A stretch of DNA of 64,000 nucleotides from Castanea sativa (GCF_040712315.1 NC_134024.1:26837158-26901157); one strand, 5' to 3'. Shown: positions 45,578 through 56,489, counted from the first letter of the stretch. The notes: generated from the letters alone by a model not told the origin. Numbers and translations are program-made.

Positions 45578-45695
45578 GTTATTGCATAGTCCCGGACTAT
45601 GCTTCATCCCACTCACAAAGATGAGTCCTACCTCGTGTGTAGGACCCACCTACTCTGTGAGTGAGAGAAAGCATAGTCCGGAACTATACAATAAC
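45578..45695. mobile_element. foldback element, near-perfect 54-bp arms
   Basis: Left arm from GTTATTGCATAGTCCCGG and right arm ending CCGGAACTATACAATAAC are inverse copies with few mismatches around an 8-base loop. The C unit lacks it at the matching place (near 26750). It lies about 105 bp past the stop of gene E, so it may be transcribed in that gene's 3' UTR and fold into a long hairpin. Confidence 0.8.
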
Positions 45696-45798
45696 TTTTC
45701 CTGAAAACACTAGTATACTACAACACGGCCCATCCTCTGTGCACCTTTCTCTTCTTGAGCCATGGTCACGTTGGTGTGGTGGGTGTGGCTATTTGGCC

Positions 45799-46035
45799 TT
45801 ATTTGTTGGACTGTGGTGGTGGTGGTCCAGTCGTGGGTATTACAGATTTGAATATCTGTCCCAACACTGACTTTCTCCTTGCGGGAATAACACTTCCATT
45901 TCTCTGAGTGTTGGAGCTGACCTGTTCTTCATTTGGGTTCGTTGGCTCTATTTTAGTGCAGCCACAGCAGCCCACCTTTCCATCTGGGTTCAGCTTTCTC
46001 ACCATCTTTGCCTCTTCCATTTTGTTCATTGCCAT
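45799..46035 (-). CDS. array gene E, small Cys-motif protein
   Basis: 78 codons, intact. Layout: M-A-M-N-K-M-E-E-A-K start, K-L-N-P-D-G-K, V-G-C-C-G-C-T-K (near 21-28), a shortened acidic stretch P-N-E-E-Q, G-S-V-I-P-A-R-R-K-S-V (near 47-57), and a Pro-rich end P-P-P-P-Q-S-N-K. Relative to C it lacks three residues before P-N-E-E-Q and stops just after Q-S-N-K. With the palindrome pair 90 bp and a CACGTG 342 bp upstream, it has the most complete set of conserved upstream elements in the array. There is no signal peptide or membrane span; the product is strongly basic. Function unknown. Confidence 0.7.
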   Translation of the reverse strand: MAMNKMEEAKMVRKLNPDGKVGCCGCTKIEPTNPNEEQVSSNTQRNGSVIPARRKSVLGQIFKSVIPTTGPPPPQSNK

Positions 46036-46124
46036 CTCTCTTTTCTCTCTAAATTTGCTTCAATTTTTTCAATTCCAAATTGTGAAGGTTTTTGAAGAGA
46101 TTAATAGTGTCAAGTACAGAGATA

Positions 46125-46181
46125 TTCTTGGACGCCAAGAGTCCTACGTTAGTAAACAGTGACATTCTTGGGCACCAAGGC
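46125..46181 (-). promoter_or_regulatory. paired palindromes upstream of gene E
   Basis: TTCTTGGACGCCAAGAG (46125-46141) and TTCTTGGGCACCAAGGC (46165-46181), starting 90 bp before the ATG. Both fit CTTGG-N3-CCAAG closely. Confidence 0.5.
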
Positions 46182-46376
46182 TGTGCTGGAATGAGGAATC
46201 TAATCTCATATGGTAGATGTACAAATTAAAATTACTACCTTATTTTTAATCTACTTTTATTCGAAGGGTGATTGGCTTAAGTGATAGCCGTGGAGCAACT
46301 GAGCAAGTAACTAGCATATGATGGCAATTGACAAAATTGTCAATGATAACTATTAGCTAAGCAAAATTGAGCGTGG

Positions 46377-46412
46377 CACGTGTCTCTCACAGCGCAGCCA
46401 AATCCAATAATA
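46377..46412 (-). promoter_or_regulatory. G-box block upstream of gene E
   Basis: CACGTG (46377-46382) followed by TCTCTCACAGCGCAG and CCAATAATATG, the same block as upstream of D. About 340 bp before the ATG. Confidence 0.42.
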
Positions 46413-46499
46413 TGTTTCTTTTAATAAATAAAGAGGTTGGAGTTTATTTGATTTTTTGTGTGGAAAAAAAAAAAATATATCTTGTGCTCTTTGAAGTCC

Positions 46500-48481
46500 C
46501 ACACTTGATCTTATAGCCAAAAGAAAGGAAAGGTTGTTTTGAAACGAATACTGTTTGTCAAAGATTTAATCTTTTTTCCCACAGGTCAGTGTTCAGTGTT
46601 TGTGTAATGTTTATTTAGTAATGCAAGTTGATTTTAGTGTGTGTTTGCTCTGAGTTTGCAGCATGCTAAGTGTTTGATAAAATGTCCATGTGGACCTGCA
46701 TTTTATTGCTTCCCCAAATGTGAGGCTTTGGAGGTGAAATTTATAAATTTTGCTGAATTATTTAATTGGTTGCAAATGATGTTATTCAACCTCTCTTTAC
46801 TATTTGTAGATAAGCTTTTGTGGTTGTAAAATTCTTCTATTTATAGATACTTATTTTCCTATGTGGATTTTAACGGGAGGGTGACATTGAAAATCTGCTA
46901 TTTGCTAATTGAGGAGTTATGGCCAGGATCCTATTTGGTCGGTGCCTTATTTTTTTTAGTATGTTCAATCTTTAGAATATTTGTTTGGTTTGAGACTTTG
47001 AAAAATGAACAAAAACTCTAAAATCTTAAGTCATGGATCATTGGCATGAATCTATCTCAGCTCTCTTTCTTTCAATTTTTTTTTTACATTAATGTTTGCA
47101 TCAATCTTTTCTGGAAATTCTATCTAAAAATCTGGTTGATTTCCAAATTATGGTCTAAATATCTAATTTGGTCAAGATTTTTTGTCCTAGAATGATATAA
47201 AAACATATGAGACTTATAGCTTGAGAAAATTAGTTTCTTTGGAATTTGTCAGAATTTGAGGTTTTTTCTTATATTTAATAGTAGGTTCCGCTTTCTATCT
47301 ATTAGTTTCTCTTTCAAGTCCCTTCAATGTTTATAGTGTCATATCAAGTGTATCATATATGACTAGAGAAAAAACCCCATTTGAGCATTGTTGAGAATAT
47401 TTAGGGCCCATTTGGATTGAGGGGGAAGGAGGAGGAGTAAAGGGGAGTGGAGTAGAGTTGAGTTGGCTGAAAATAGGTTAATTTTGGGTCATTCTACTCT
47501 CCTATACTCCTCTTCCCTCCCTCCTCAATCCAAACCAACCATTAGGATTTTGCTTTCTTAAGTCAAAATGGCAATATTGGATTACAGTTGATGTTTGTTG
47601 AACTGGTTCAAAGTCTTTCGACCCTACTATTTGCTGAGTGATATGTTGTGACCAGTAAAAATCACAAGCTAGTGCACTCTAATTTGAAGTCAAAGAGTGC
47701 AGAGTGAAGATAGGGAAGATTTCTGTTGGTATCAGTATTGTTTTCAAAATATCAATTGTCCAGAGTTTAGTGTTTGTGAATTGCTGAGGTTGTAACTTGC
47801 ATTGACTTTAGTGTTTGTGTTTGCTGAGTTCTGAAGCTGCTACCAGTTTGATAAAATGTCTTAGGGACCTGAGGTTTATTGCTGTTTAGGTTTTTTATCT
47901 TCACAACTTTGGATTGCAATTTGTAGGGTCTAAATTTGCTGAATTATTTAATTAAGTGCAATTTATATAATCTGAGCTTACTTTATTATTTGCAGATAAG
48001 CTTTGAGTGTGCAAAGACATTTTCTATTTATGGATTGTTATTTGCTAACTGAAGACTTCAATCCTCGGTTGCTCTATCTGGTCAGCATCTTGTTCTTTCT
48101 TTCGTTTTAAGTATATTAATGTTAGATCTGGGCCTGCTGGTATGTATCTGCCTATGCTTGGCTTTTTATTTCTTTTTGCTTTACATTAATCAACCTTATA
48201 ACACTTTTACAAACTGTTAATTGTGGCAACTTTTTATTGATTATTATTTACCACTAATATCATTTTTTCATTTACTAATAACCACTCAAAAAATAAAATA
48301 TAATAGCCATTTACCGTGTTAGCAATTTGTAAATTTTTTTGTAAATCTAGCATTTTCCTTTGTATTAACATGCTACTATGTTGATTTCAAAATAAATAAA
48401 TTAAAAAAATACATAATTTTTCATTATACTCAATTATTAGCATATAACCTGTTTATGGATGCCATCATGAATGATTTCATT
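46500..48481. repeat. array flank with two tandem module copies (E unit)
   Basis: Matches 27840-29860 in order: module at 46575-46960, MITE at 47404-47541, module at 47700-48090. No gene seen. Confidence 0.75.
47404..47541. mobile_element. MITE (TTA target), E unit
   Basis: Same insertion as 28781-28919, with TTA at 47401-47403 and 47542-47544. Inverted ends GGGCCCATTTGGATTGAGG and CCTCAATCCAAACCAACCAT. Absent from the F unit. Confidence 0.85.
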
Positions 48482-48601
48482 TTAAACAATTGATTGGGTC
48501 ATGGACAACCTTGGCTTGTTTTCAATACTCAGCATCAGTAACTTGATCGAACCAAGTGTAAGCAATTTCATGAACTCATTAGATTCAGTAAAAGGATCCA
48601 T
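48482..48601 (-). CDS. 39-codon small ORF in array flank (F unit), doubtful gene
   Basis: Begins M-D-P-F-T-E-S-N-E-F-M and ends T-Q-S-I-V then TAA. Same frame and length as 29864-29983. About 0.7 kb downstream of F on the same strand. Confidence 0.28.
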   Translation of the reverse strand: MDPFTESNEFMKLLTLGSIKLLMLSIENKPRLSMTQSIV

Positions 48602-48702
48602 AATAATATCGCAAATGAGAAACTTTTTTTAAAAAAAGTAACTGGAATTAATTTGATATTTTAATTGTAAAAGAATGGGATAGAACCAAGCTTAGACAAA
48701 TA

Positions 48703-48758
48703 TTTGATAAGGAATCTTACTATCAAAAAAAAAAAAAAAAAAAACTATTTGAGAAGGA
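48703..48758 (+). repeat. poly(A)-only insertion with 16-bp direct repeats
   Basis: TATTTGATAAGGAATC (near 48703) is repeated as TATTTGAGAAGGAATC after the insert (near 48747). Between them are TTACTATC and about 20 A. Same geometry as 12174-12240. Confidence 0.6.
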
Positions 48759-49311
48759 ATCAATAGAACCAATTCAGACTGAGAATCTTGTTCTTCCAGT
48801 CCAACCTTGACTAGATCCATAAAAGGGCGGACAAGAAAGCTTCAATCATTATCTGTGGTAAAGTGGGCTATTTGCAGTACCTACTTTGGTGTTGTAATTT
48901 GATGTTTTATAACTCTTTCTCTTTTTAGCACCAAATAAAAAAAGAAAGATCTTGCCATAATAAATGTCACAAATGCAAACTAAAATTAGTTAATCTTGCT
49001 TTATCATTTTCCTACTTAAAAGGCAGAGAGAAATCACAAAGAATAAAAAGAACAATAGAGATAACTAAAAATACTACATTTATAATTACAAAAAAAAAAA
49101 AGAAAAAAAAAAAGAGGGAGAGAGGGAGAGACAAAGAGAGAACTAGAAGTACTACAAGAAGACCCATTATTTGTAATTACATGTGGGTCTTAGCCACATA
49201 TGCATCTATGTACCTATTTTTTACTTCTTCAAGCATGGTCATGATGATGTTGTGGGTTTGGCTATAATATATGCTAATGCTATATAGCCTTTACCCTTTA
49301 CCCTTCTGGAA

Positions 49312-49515
49312 TCAGCAACCGACCTTGTTGGACTGTGTCTGTGGGGGTGGTGCTGATTTATTAGCTAGTACGGATGTAATTATCATTTTCATCACTGACT
49401 TCCTCTTCACTGGAATCACACTTCCATTTTTTGATTTGTTGAACCATTGCTGTGTGTTGTAGCTTACCTCTTCTTCACTTGAGCTCAATTTCACCTCCTT
49501 ATTTGCCTCTGCCAT
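49312..49515 (-). CDS. array gene F, reduced copy lacking the Cys motif
   Basis: 67 codons from the first usable ATG. The two Met codons that open the other copies (M-A-M-N-K-M) are both GTG here (V-A-V-N-T-M), leaving only the third. The K-L-N-P through G-C-C-G-C segment is deleted, so the product runs M-A-E-A-N-K-E-V-K-L directly into S-S-S-E-E-E, then N-K-S-K-N-G-S-V-I-P-V-K-R-K-S-V and a P-P-P-Q-T-Q-S-N-K-V-G-C end. The palindromes lie closer (about 40 bp before the original start), so the leader is also shortened. It is open but may be decaying. A longer frame from 49632 exists but its extra N-terminus is leader sequence. Confidence 0.45.
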   Translation of the reverse strand: MAEANKEVKLSSSEEEVSYNTQQWFNKSKNGSVIPVKRKSVMKMIITSVLANKSAPPPQTQSNKVGC

Positions 49516-49570
49516 TGTGTTCACTGCCACTTCCAAATTGTGAAGCTTTTTGTAGAGATTAATAATGTCA

Positions 49571-49635
49571 ATCTTGGACGCCAAGAGTGCTACATGGCCA
49601 TACCAATGAACAGTGATAAACTTGGACTCCAAGGC
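49571..49635 (-). promoter_or_regulatory. paired palindromes upstream of gene F
   Basis: ATCTTGGACGCCAAGAG (49571-49587) and AACTTGGACTCCAAGGC (49619-49635). Spacing between the two (48 bp start to start) is the widest of the set. Confidence 0.45.
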
Positions 49636-49639
49636 TTCC

Positions 49640-52400
49640 TGTGATAGATATTTCTTTGTACACCTTTCAGCGTCTAATTTTGATTTTTGTGGGTTATTCT
49701 CTGCTTTGCTTTTACTTTTATTCGAAACGTGGTTGCCTTCTTTTTTCTTCTTTTTTTTGTTCTTTTAAAACAGAAAGGTGGAAGGCTTAATTATAGGTGG
49801 AGCAACTGACAAAATTGACAATAGTTGTAGTAGAAGATGTCAATGACATGAGTGTGAATGTGAGTGTGGCACGCGTCTCTCACAGCAAAGCCTAATCCAA
49901 TAATATGTTACTTATCTATACCATGACTTCCTCGGATTGGGACCCTCAATTTGGATGCCCATAATATCCTCAAATTCATTCATTTTAAGGCTTAAATCAT
50001 AGGGTTAGACATGTTAAATTAGTAATTTAAAAACTCCTAATTTTAGCTAAATTATTATTTTTTTTAAATAGTTTTTTCTTGCACTTTTACATTTTTCTCT
50101 CACGTTAGTTATCAAGTATTAATATAACTTCTTTTCAAAACAATAAAAATAAAACTGCTTTTTTTCTCTTACAAACATGCTATTTTTTTTTTTTTTATCA
50201 TTAAACTGTTTTTTTCCCATCTTCACGTTTCTCTCTCACATTAGAAGTCAAGTACTAATACAACTTCTTCTTAAAATAAAAAATAAAATAAAACTGTCAT
50301 GACTAATATGTGTAAATCCAAAAAATAAAAAATAAAAGGTTGGAGTTCATTTGATTTTTAATGAACCCAAGTCCAAGAAGAAAAGGCAGCAGATAGATTC
50401 CATAGTTCCCCCAAACAAAGCCCAGTACTATATACCCTTCCAATGTCCAAGCACTGTTAAGCCGCTTAAATATATAAGAAGAAAGAAGTTGAACTACCAC
50501 AATCCATTTCCAGAAATGAAAGGTTGTTTTGGAATGAATATTGTTTGTCAATGATATGATTTTCTTTTTCTCCCACAGGTCAGTGTTTGTGTTGTGTTGA
50601 GTTTGTAATAGACATTGATTTTAGTGTGTGTTTACTCTGAGTTTGTAGCATCCTACGTGTTTGATAACATGTCCATTTGCACCTGCGTTTTATTGCTTTC
50701 CCAAATGCAATTTTTAGGGTCTAAATTTGCTGAATTATTTGATGCAAATATTGTCATTTGAGCTTGCTTTACTTTTTGCAGAGAAGTGGATGCTTGCAAA
50801 ATTCTTCTATTCATGGATGCTTGTTTGCCTATGTGGAATTTAAGAGGAGGGTAGCATCGACGAGCTACTATTTGCTAATTGAGGAGTTATGACCAGGATC
50901 CTATCTGGTAAGTACCAAATTAAGTATGTTTAATCTTTAGAATATTTGTTTGGTTTGAGACTTTGAAAATGTACAAAACCTCTAAAGTCAGAGTCATAGG
51001 TGGGTGGCATGAATCTATCTCAACTTTCTCTTTCCTTCTATTTTTGCCTTTTGGTTTTTTGTGTTACATCAATGTTAGCATCAATCTTTTCTGAGCTTCT
51101 ATCTAAATATCTGCTACTTGGGATGATTTCCAAATTGTAGTCTAAATTCCTAATTTGGTCGCCATTTTTTGTCCTAAAATGATATAAAGCATATGAAACT
51201 TAAGCTTGAGAAATTTATTTCTTTGGAATTTGACAGATTTCGAGGCTTTTTTCAATAATTTAATTTGGTCACAAGTTTATTCTTAAACCCCCCCCCCCCC
51301 CAAAAAAAAAAAAAAGTAGGTTCCGCTTTCTTTCTATTCGTTTCTCTTTTGAGCCCCATTCAATGTTTCTAGTTTCATATCAAGTGTATCAAATATGGCC
51401 AAACAAAGAACCCCATTTGAGCCTTGTTGAGATTGCTTAGGTTTTTTCTTCTTTAAAAAGTCAAAAAGGCAATATTTTATTACAGTTGATGTTTCTAAAG
51501 CAGGTTCAAAGTCTTTTGACCCTCTATTGCTGAGTGCTATGTTGTGACCAGTCCATTGGCTTTTGTCAATAAATTATTGCTGCAAAAAAAAAAAAAAAAA
51601 GAAGTATTTCTTTGCAATTTGATGCAGAAATCAGTGATCAAAACAGAAACCCAAGCGATAAGCTTTAACCATTGAAGATGGAGCACTATATATAAAACCT
51701 GAGTAGACTACATTTTTTTTATTTTTTTATTGCTGTTTTTGAAGTGTTGGTTATGTAGTATTGGTTCTATGTTATTAGTCAATTTCTAATTCTTTTCTTT
51801 GAGTGATAATTTGCATTTAGAAAAACAATTTTGGGGTTCAATGTTAGATTGTTTCTGTAAAGATCTTGTACTCAGTTCAGTTTTCAAGGAAACTGTGAAG
51901 GAAACAACTGCTTTTTCTAATTTCAATTTATATACCTTAATCTATATTCTTAAGTGTGTCGGAGCCTACAGTATCAAATTTAGCTTTAAATTTGTATGCT
52001 ATATGGAATCAGAGCACCATTGGTCTAGAAGCTGGGGAGAGAAGGTTATATTGGCTGTTTTAGACTTATTCCTAGATTAATAAAGTTATTTATGCCAATC
52101 TCCTAGACCAAGGTCAAGCCAATAAAAATACTCCCAACATATATATGCTGTAATACGGAAGTTAGTGCCAATATTTTAAGTTGACTGAGATGTCCTTATC
52201 ACGTCTTCATCATTTGAAGCCCCTTGCTATATCAATATTATGTTTTGACCAACCACTTGTACCACAATTTCAAGTTCATATGAATATAAATTGTATAGCT
52301 ATTTGCTCTAGCTTCTATGGGAATGGCACTTATTATGTTTCCTGGAGGTTTCTTAGGTCACTCACTACAACATTCATAACTAAGATAATGCATGATTGAG
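49640..52400. repeat. array flank upstream of F (non-coding)
   Basis: One module copy at 50570-50910 and the following 50920-51560 match 27915-29030 without the MITE. Poly(C) and poly(A) runs lie at 51290-51315 and 51583-51600. 51600-52400 has no match in the window and no recognisable gene; the 93-codon frame at 51799-52080 has no domain I know. Confidence 0.65.
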
Positions 52401-54000
52401 ATTGATAAGCTATGTGGGTAACTTTTGTCAATGTTACATTGCTCACTTTTATTGCAAATTTTCTTCATTACATTTGATTAGATATCAAAAACTATTTCAT
52501 CTAAACATATTTGTTGATAAAGTGGTGTACACCATCTAACATTTTCCGGTGCAGAAACTACTATAGTTTGTAGAAACAACAACACTAATGGTCCATCAAT
52601 ATTTGTCGTTTTCCTTAATGCGTGGCAACATACGATTGCTTTTTGAAGCATTGATCAGGCTAGCTCTCAGTTTGTTGTTACTTCTTACCTTCTTCTTTTT
52701 TCTTTTTCTTTTTTTCTTTTTCCTTTTTTTTTTTTGGGTAGTATCAGACGTCCGTATACTTTTTGTTTGTCCTGAAATGTTGTGCCTTGTTCCCATATCC
52801 AGCCCATTGAACCCAACCCCTCGATCCAACCAAGGCTCATGAATTCACTAGATTGGGTGTATCCCAAACTTATTAGAATAAATAAATCTAGAATTTATCA
52901 ACCTTGTAGGATATAAATAAATATTAATAGGAGTGTCGTTGTGTCGGGTCCTAAAGGATAAATAAAAATTTAGAAGTATTGCATTCGAATAGACAAGGTT
53001 ACTTTATGTTAATTCTTATTTGTAACCTTTAAATAGGATTATATATAATAATTTTTTTTTTATTTTAAAAAGGGTCCCTTTCGGGATATCATTTTCTAAT
53101 TTTTTGGGGATAAAACCCTGACTCATATTGACTTAATCGCAACAACAAACAAGTCTGTCCTCTATGGCCTATCCGCCTATGTTGCACAAATGGTAAGAGC
53201 ACGCCATTAATAAAGCAACTGTCACCTGCCGTCCTTGCTTTTTAGGATTTTATTATTATTATTATTATCTACTTAGGTGATAAAAAAATTAAAACTATGA
53301 CTTTTTTTTTTTTTTTATTCCGATCCATAGCTCATAATAAAGTGATTATAAAAAAAGAGGTTCATAATAAATAAAGCGAATAATATTTATAAAGGTTGTG
53401 TGATCCTAAATTTTTTAGAAGTTTTTAATAAATGTAGAGTATCAAGGGCACCACTTTATCAAATGGGTTATTGATGACCCAATAAATCCACCAATCATTA
53501 TTATTCTTCAAAGTTGCGTCTAAAACAAAATGTTTCAAACAAAAGGAAAATAAAAAAATATATTAAAAACAAAAGAGCTGACCCATGTAAAGACAGAAAA
53601 GTGCGAGATTACACACACACAACTCCACTTTGTTGGCGCAAAGCGCCGGCAAGGTGGTGGCTCTTCCCGAGACCCGAGACCCGAAACCCACATACCAACC
53701 ACCACAACCGCCCTCACGCACAGCCGTTTCTTCCCGCCAACCAGACACAAACACAGCTGACCCATCGCTGTCGGCCTGTCACCACCTCATTCCGATACCC
53801 ATTACACTCCAAAACCACCGCACAAACCACCGGTCCGCCCCGAATTACATCAAAACATCACAAATTTTCCGATCGGGTCAATTTACACATACCCAACACG
53901 CACACACAAAAAAGAAAAGAAAAAGAGAGGCCTTTCTTTTCAATTATCTAACGCTGGGGTCTAACCAGGGGAAATTCGTTGAATTCCAAAGCTTTGAATG
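52401..54000. other. intergenic; duplicated and GC-elevated parts
   Basis: 52580-52745 (GGTCC...GCGTGGCAACATACGATTG) is paralogous to 61065-61215. 53590-53990 is distinctly richer in G+C and CpG than its surroundings and ends in GACGGTGAGC, which could be a 5' leader with a splice donor, but no convincing reading frame was found. Poly(T) and TTA runs lie between. Confidence 0.4.
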
Positions 54001-54225
54001 ACGGTGAGCTTATAACACACTAGACCCACATAGCAAATCAAGAAGAAAATCCAAAATTCAAAACTTTGCAGGCTGAAAATGCTAGAAATGTATGCTCTCT
54101 ATCATTTAAATAACATAGAAATCACAGGCTAGTACACTTCCAGATCAGTGGCAATATCAGAATCACAAAAATTATTTAAACTCATTGTGGGGCCTAAACC
54201 ACAAGTACAGCCATCAATGGTGCTA

Positions 54226-54654
54226 TCAGCAGTGCTGTGGTGTGTGTGGGTGTGGGTGTACAGGGTTACCATTCTTGAAGCAGCAAAAACTTTTTTTGGC
54301 AAGTGATGAGGCTCCAGAGGAAGAGACACAGCGAGGACAGAAAACGTGCCTGAGGAATTGAGCCAAGCGCTCAAACATCTGTAGCTTCACTAGCTTCCTT
54401 TGTTTCGGAATTACACTTCCGAGCTTTTGTTTGTTGAACCTTGGCTTTGGGTCGACCCCAGAGTCTGAAAGTTCTGCAACTAGGTTCAGCTTCACCACCA
54501 CCACCTCTGGGCCTAGCTTGGTGCAGACCATGTAGCCACCTGGGTGCAGACCTGGGATCACCATCTTTGGGTCTACCCTGGTCCAGTCCACCTCGCCACC
54601 TGGGTTCAGACTTGGGATCACCATCTCTGGCTCTGGCATTTTTCCCAGTGCCAT
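54226..54654 (-). CDS. array gene G, long form with internally repeated N-terminal motif
   Basis: 142 codons. It begins M-A-L-G-K-M-P-E-P-E-M, matching the family start; the frame is open 27 codons upstream, but that part is a poly-Lys leader shadow. Three related blocks of about 20 residues follow: M-V-I-P-S-L-N-P-G-G (near 11), M-V-I-P-G-L-H-P-G-G (near 31) and a diverged V-V-V-V-K-L-N-L-V-A (near 50). They look like an expansion of the single M-V-x-K-L-N-P-x-G of the other copies. Then N-K-Q-K-L-G-S-V-I-P-K-Q-R-K, C-P-R-C, and a tail S-F-C-C-F-K-N-G...H-P-H-P-H-T like gene A. G-C-C-G-C is absent. It is intact while the antisense strand is interrupted, which supports this strand as coding. 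Function unknown. Confidence 0.68.
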   Translation of the reverse strand: MALGKMPEPEMVIPSLNPGGEVDWTRVDPKMVIPGLHPGGYMVCTKLGPEVVVVKLNLVAELSDSGVDPKPRFNKQKLGSVIPKQRKLVKLQMFERLAQFLRHVFCPRCVSSSGASSLAKKSFCCFKNGNPVHPHPHTPQHC

Positions 54655-54779
54655 GTCTCTCTTCTCTGTGATTTTCTTCTTCTTCTTCTTCTTCTTTTTC
54701 AAATTGTTAATGGATGAAAGATTCCTTTTTGCCAAGGAGTATTTAAAGAAAGAAAGACACTGTATCTGAGGCTACAGTG

Positions 54780-56040
54780 AGTAATACGTGGTTGTGATAA
54801 CCATTACCCATTTATTTTAATTAAATTAAAGGTTTCAATCACTTCAGTCATAAAAAAAAAAAAAAGTTAAAGGTATAGCTGACGGCTTTAGGATTTGATT
54901 AGTTTCAGCCTTTCACGGAATTTATGGTTTCTATTTTTCAACTTGTAGGCGATTCTCTGTTTTTTCCCCCTTATTAATAATTCTTCTAGATGCCGCCAAC
55001 AAGATTATAAAAAATTAGTCATTACTACGTCTCAATTTTAGGTTTTATTAACATATGTACTTAAGATATGAAATAATTGAACTTTTTTTTTTATATTTAT
55101 TTTATTCAAAAGATTGTAGTGTGGTTTCCGGTTAATTTAATTGATAAATTCTTTGGTGGCTAAATAAAAAATTTGACGTTCAATTTCAGCTTATACCAAA
55201 TACTAATGGGTGTTTTAATCTGATAATAAAAAACTATCATATTGAAGTATATTGTTGCAATCAAAGTAAATTACAGCCTTCTTTTAAATAAAATAAAATA
55301 AAAAGAAGAAAAAGAAAAAGAATAACCTGATTATAGCCTTTGAAGATGACAAGTGGTAATAGTATGAATGGTTTGTCTGACAGTGAGACCATGGAAAATT
55401 ATCTCAAAACAGTTATTATTGCAGTTACCTCTAGTAGTTACCAAAAATCTACCATACGCATACTGAGTGATCATTAATAGCAACAAATATTAATACTTGG
55501 TAAAGGAAGTTCATCATGAAATCACATGTAACACACTACTTCATGTATAAATAGCTGTTGAAGCTTTAAAAAAAAACTGATACTAGCACAACTAGACCAT
55601 TTATGAGATTATTGTATTATTTTCTTAGGAGATCAAGTAGTTTATAGACAAATCAAATAGTCTTAAGGCTTGTAGAAGATCTTATGCTTGTAATCTTATT
55701 TCATTTTTATTTATATTATTATTCAATACAGTATTTAAGTAGTTTGATGCAAGATTTAGTTGTTTGTTTAAGTTTGATTTGATTTACTGCTTAGTTTGAA
55801 TTAATTTAGTGTTAAAATAATTGTTTAGGCTTTTATCCTTTAAATTTGCTTCATAAGTTAAATTGAGTAATTTAGGCTTAATAACTTAGGCCTATAACTT
55901 AGGATTTTTTCTCATTATAATTTTTACTTCGCGTATTTGTTAAGAAGTTTTTTTTGTTTTCTAACTCCAAATGTTAGCCTTCAAAGTCAAATGTTCACTT
56001 CCAATTTGTTTAAGAATTGATATTCACTTCAAGCAATCTA
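54780..56040. other. AT-rich intergenic stretch
   Basis: Upstream of G. No gene, no clear repeat ends; some short poly(A/T) runs. Confidence 0.45.
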
Positions 56041-56054
56041 AAAAAACACAATTA

Positions 56055-56200
56055 CCATCATATACCATTGATACGATGGTCACTCCATAAGTATAAGTGT
56101 TTGTAGGGTGTGGGAGGTAAAGGTCGAGGCTCAAGTCTTTAAGGGAGAGTTTCATACACATATAAAGTAGAAATTTGCTCTTGTATAATTAAAAAAAAAA
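56055..56200 (+). mobile_element. tRNA-derived SINE, plus strand
   Basis: Target duplication AAAAACACAATTA on both sides (ending 56054 and 56213). A-box-like GATACGATGG, B-box-like GAGGCTCAAGTC and a poly(A) tail at 56191-56205. The same family as the next SINE (GTGTGGGAGGTAAAGGTCG segment). Confidence 0.8.
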
Positions 56201-56489
56201 AAAAACACAATTAAGTTTCCTAGGCTAATTAAAATTTAGTTTCTACTCAAACAAATTGTAGGCCAAAAACTCAAGAAAATAAACTTAGAATTGTCTCTCT
56301 CCTAGAAAAGGATGACTTTTATCAACGGTGGTGAGCTAAAGCTTGAGTCAAGCAAAATGGATTTATAAAGACAGTTATAGATGGTCGGTTTACTTTATCC
56401 ATATGCGTCTTGCATGGGTCCACAAATTCAATCCACTAATAATCATAAATTACCAGCCACTAATTGCAGGAGAATAAGTTTTATTATTA

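Noticed and set aside
53514..54001. Overlapping ORFs on both strands in the GC-elevated segment
   Set aside because: No frame shows known motifs or a clear start context; Thr/Pro/His-rich readings of CCACCA-like DNA. Reported only as a compositional anomaly.
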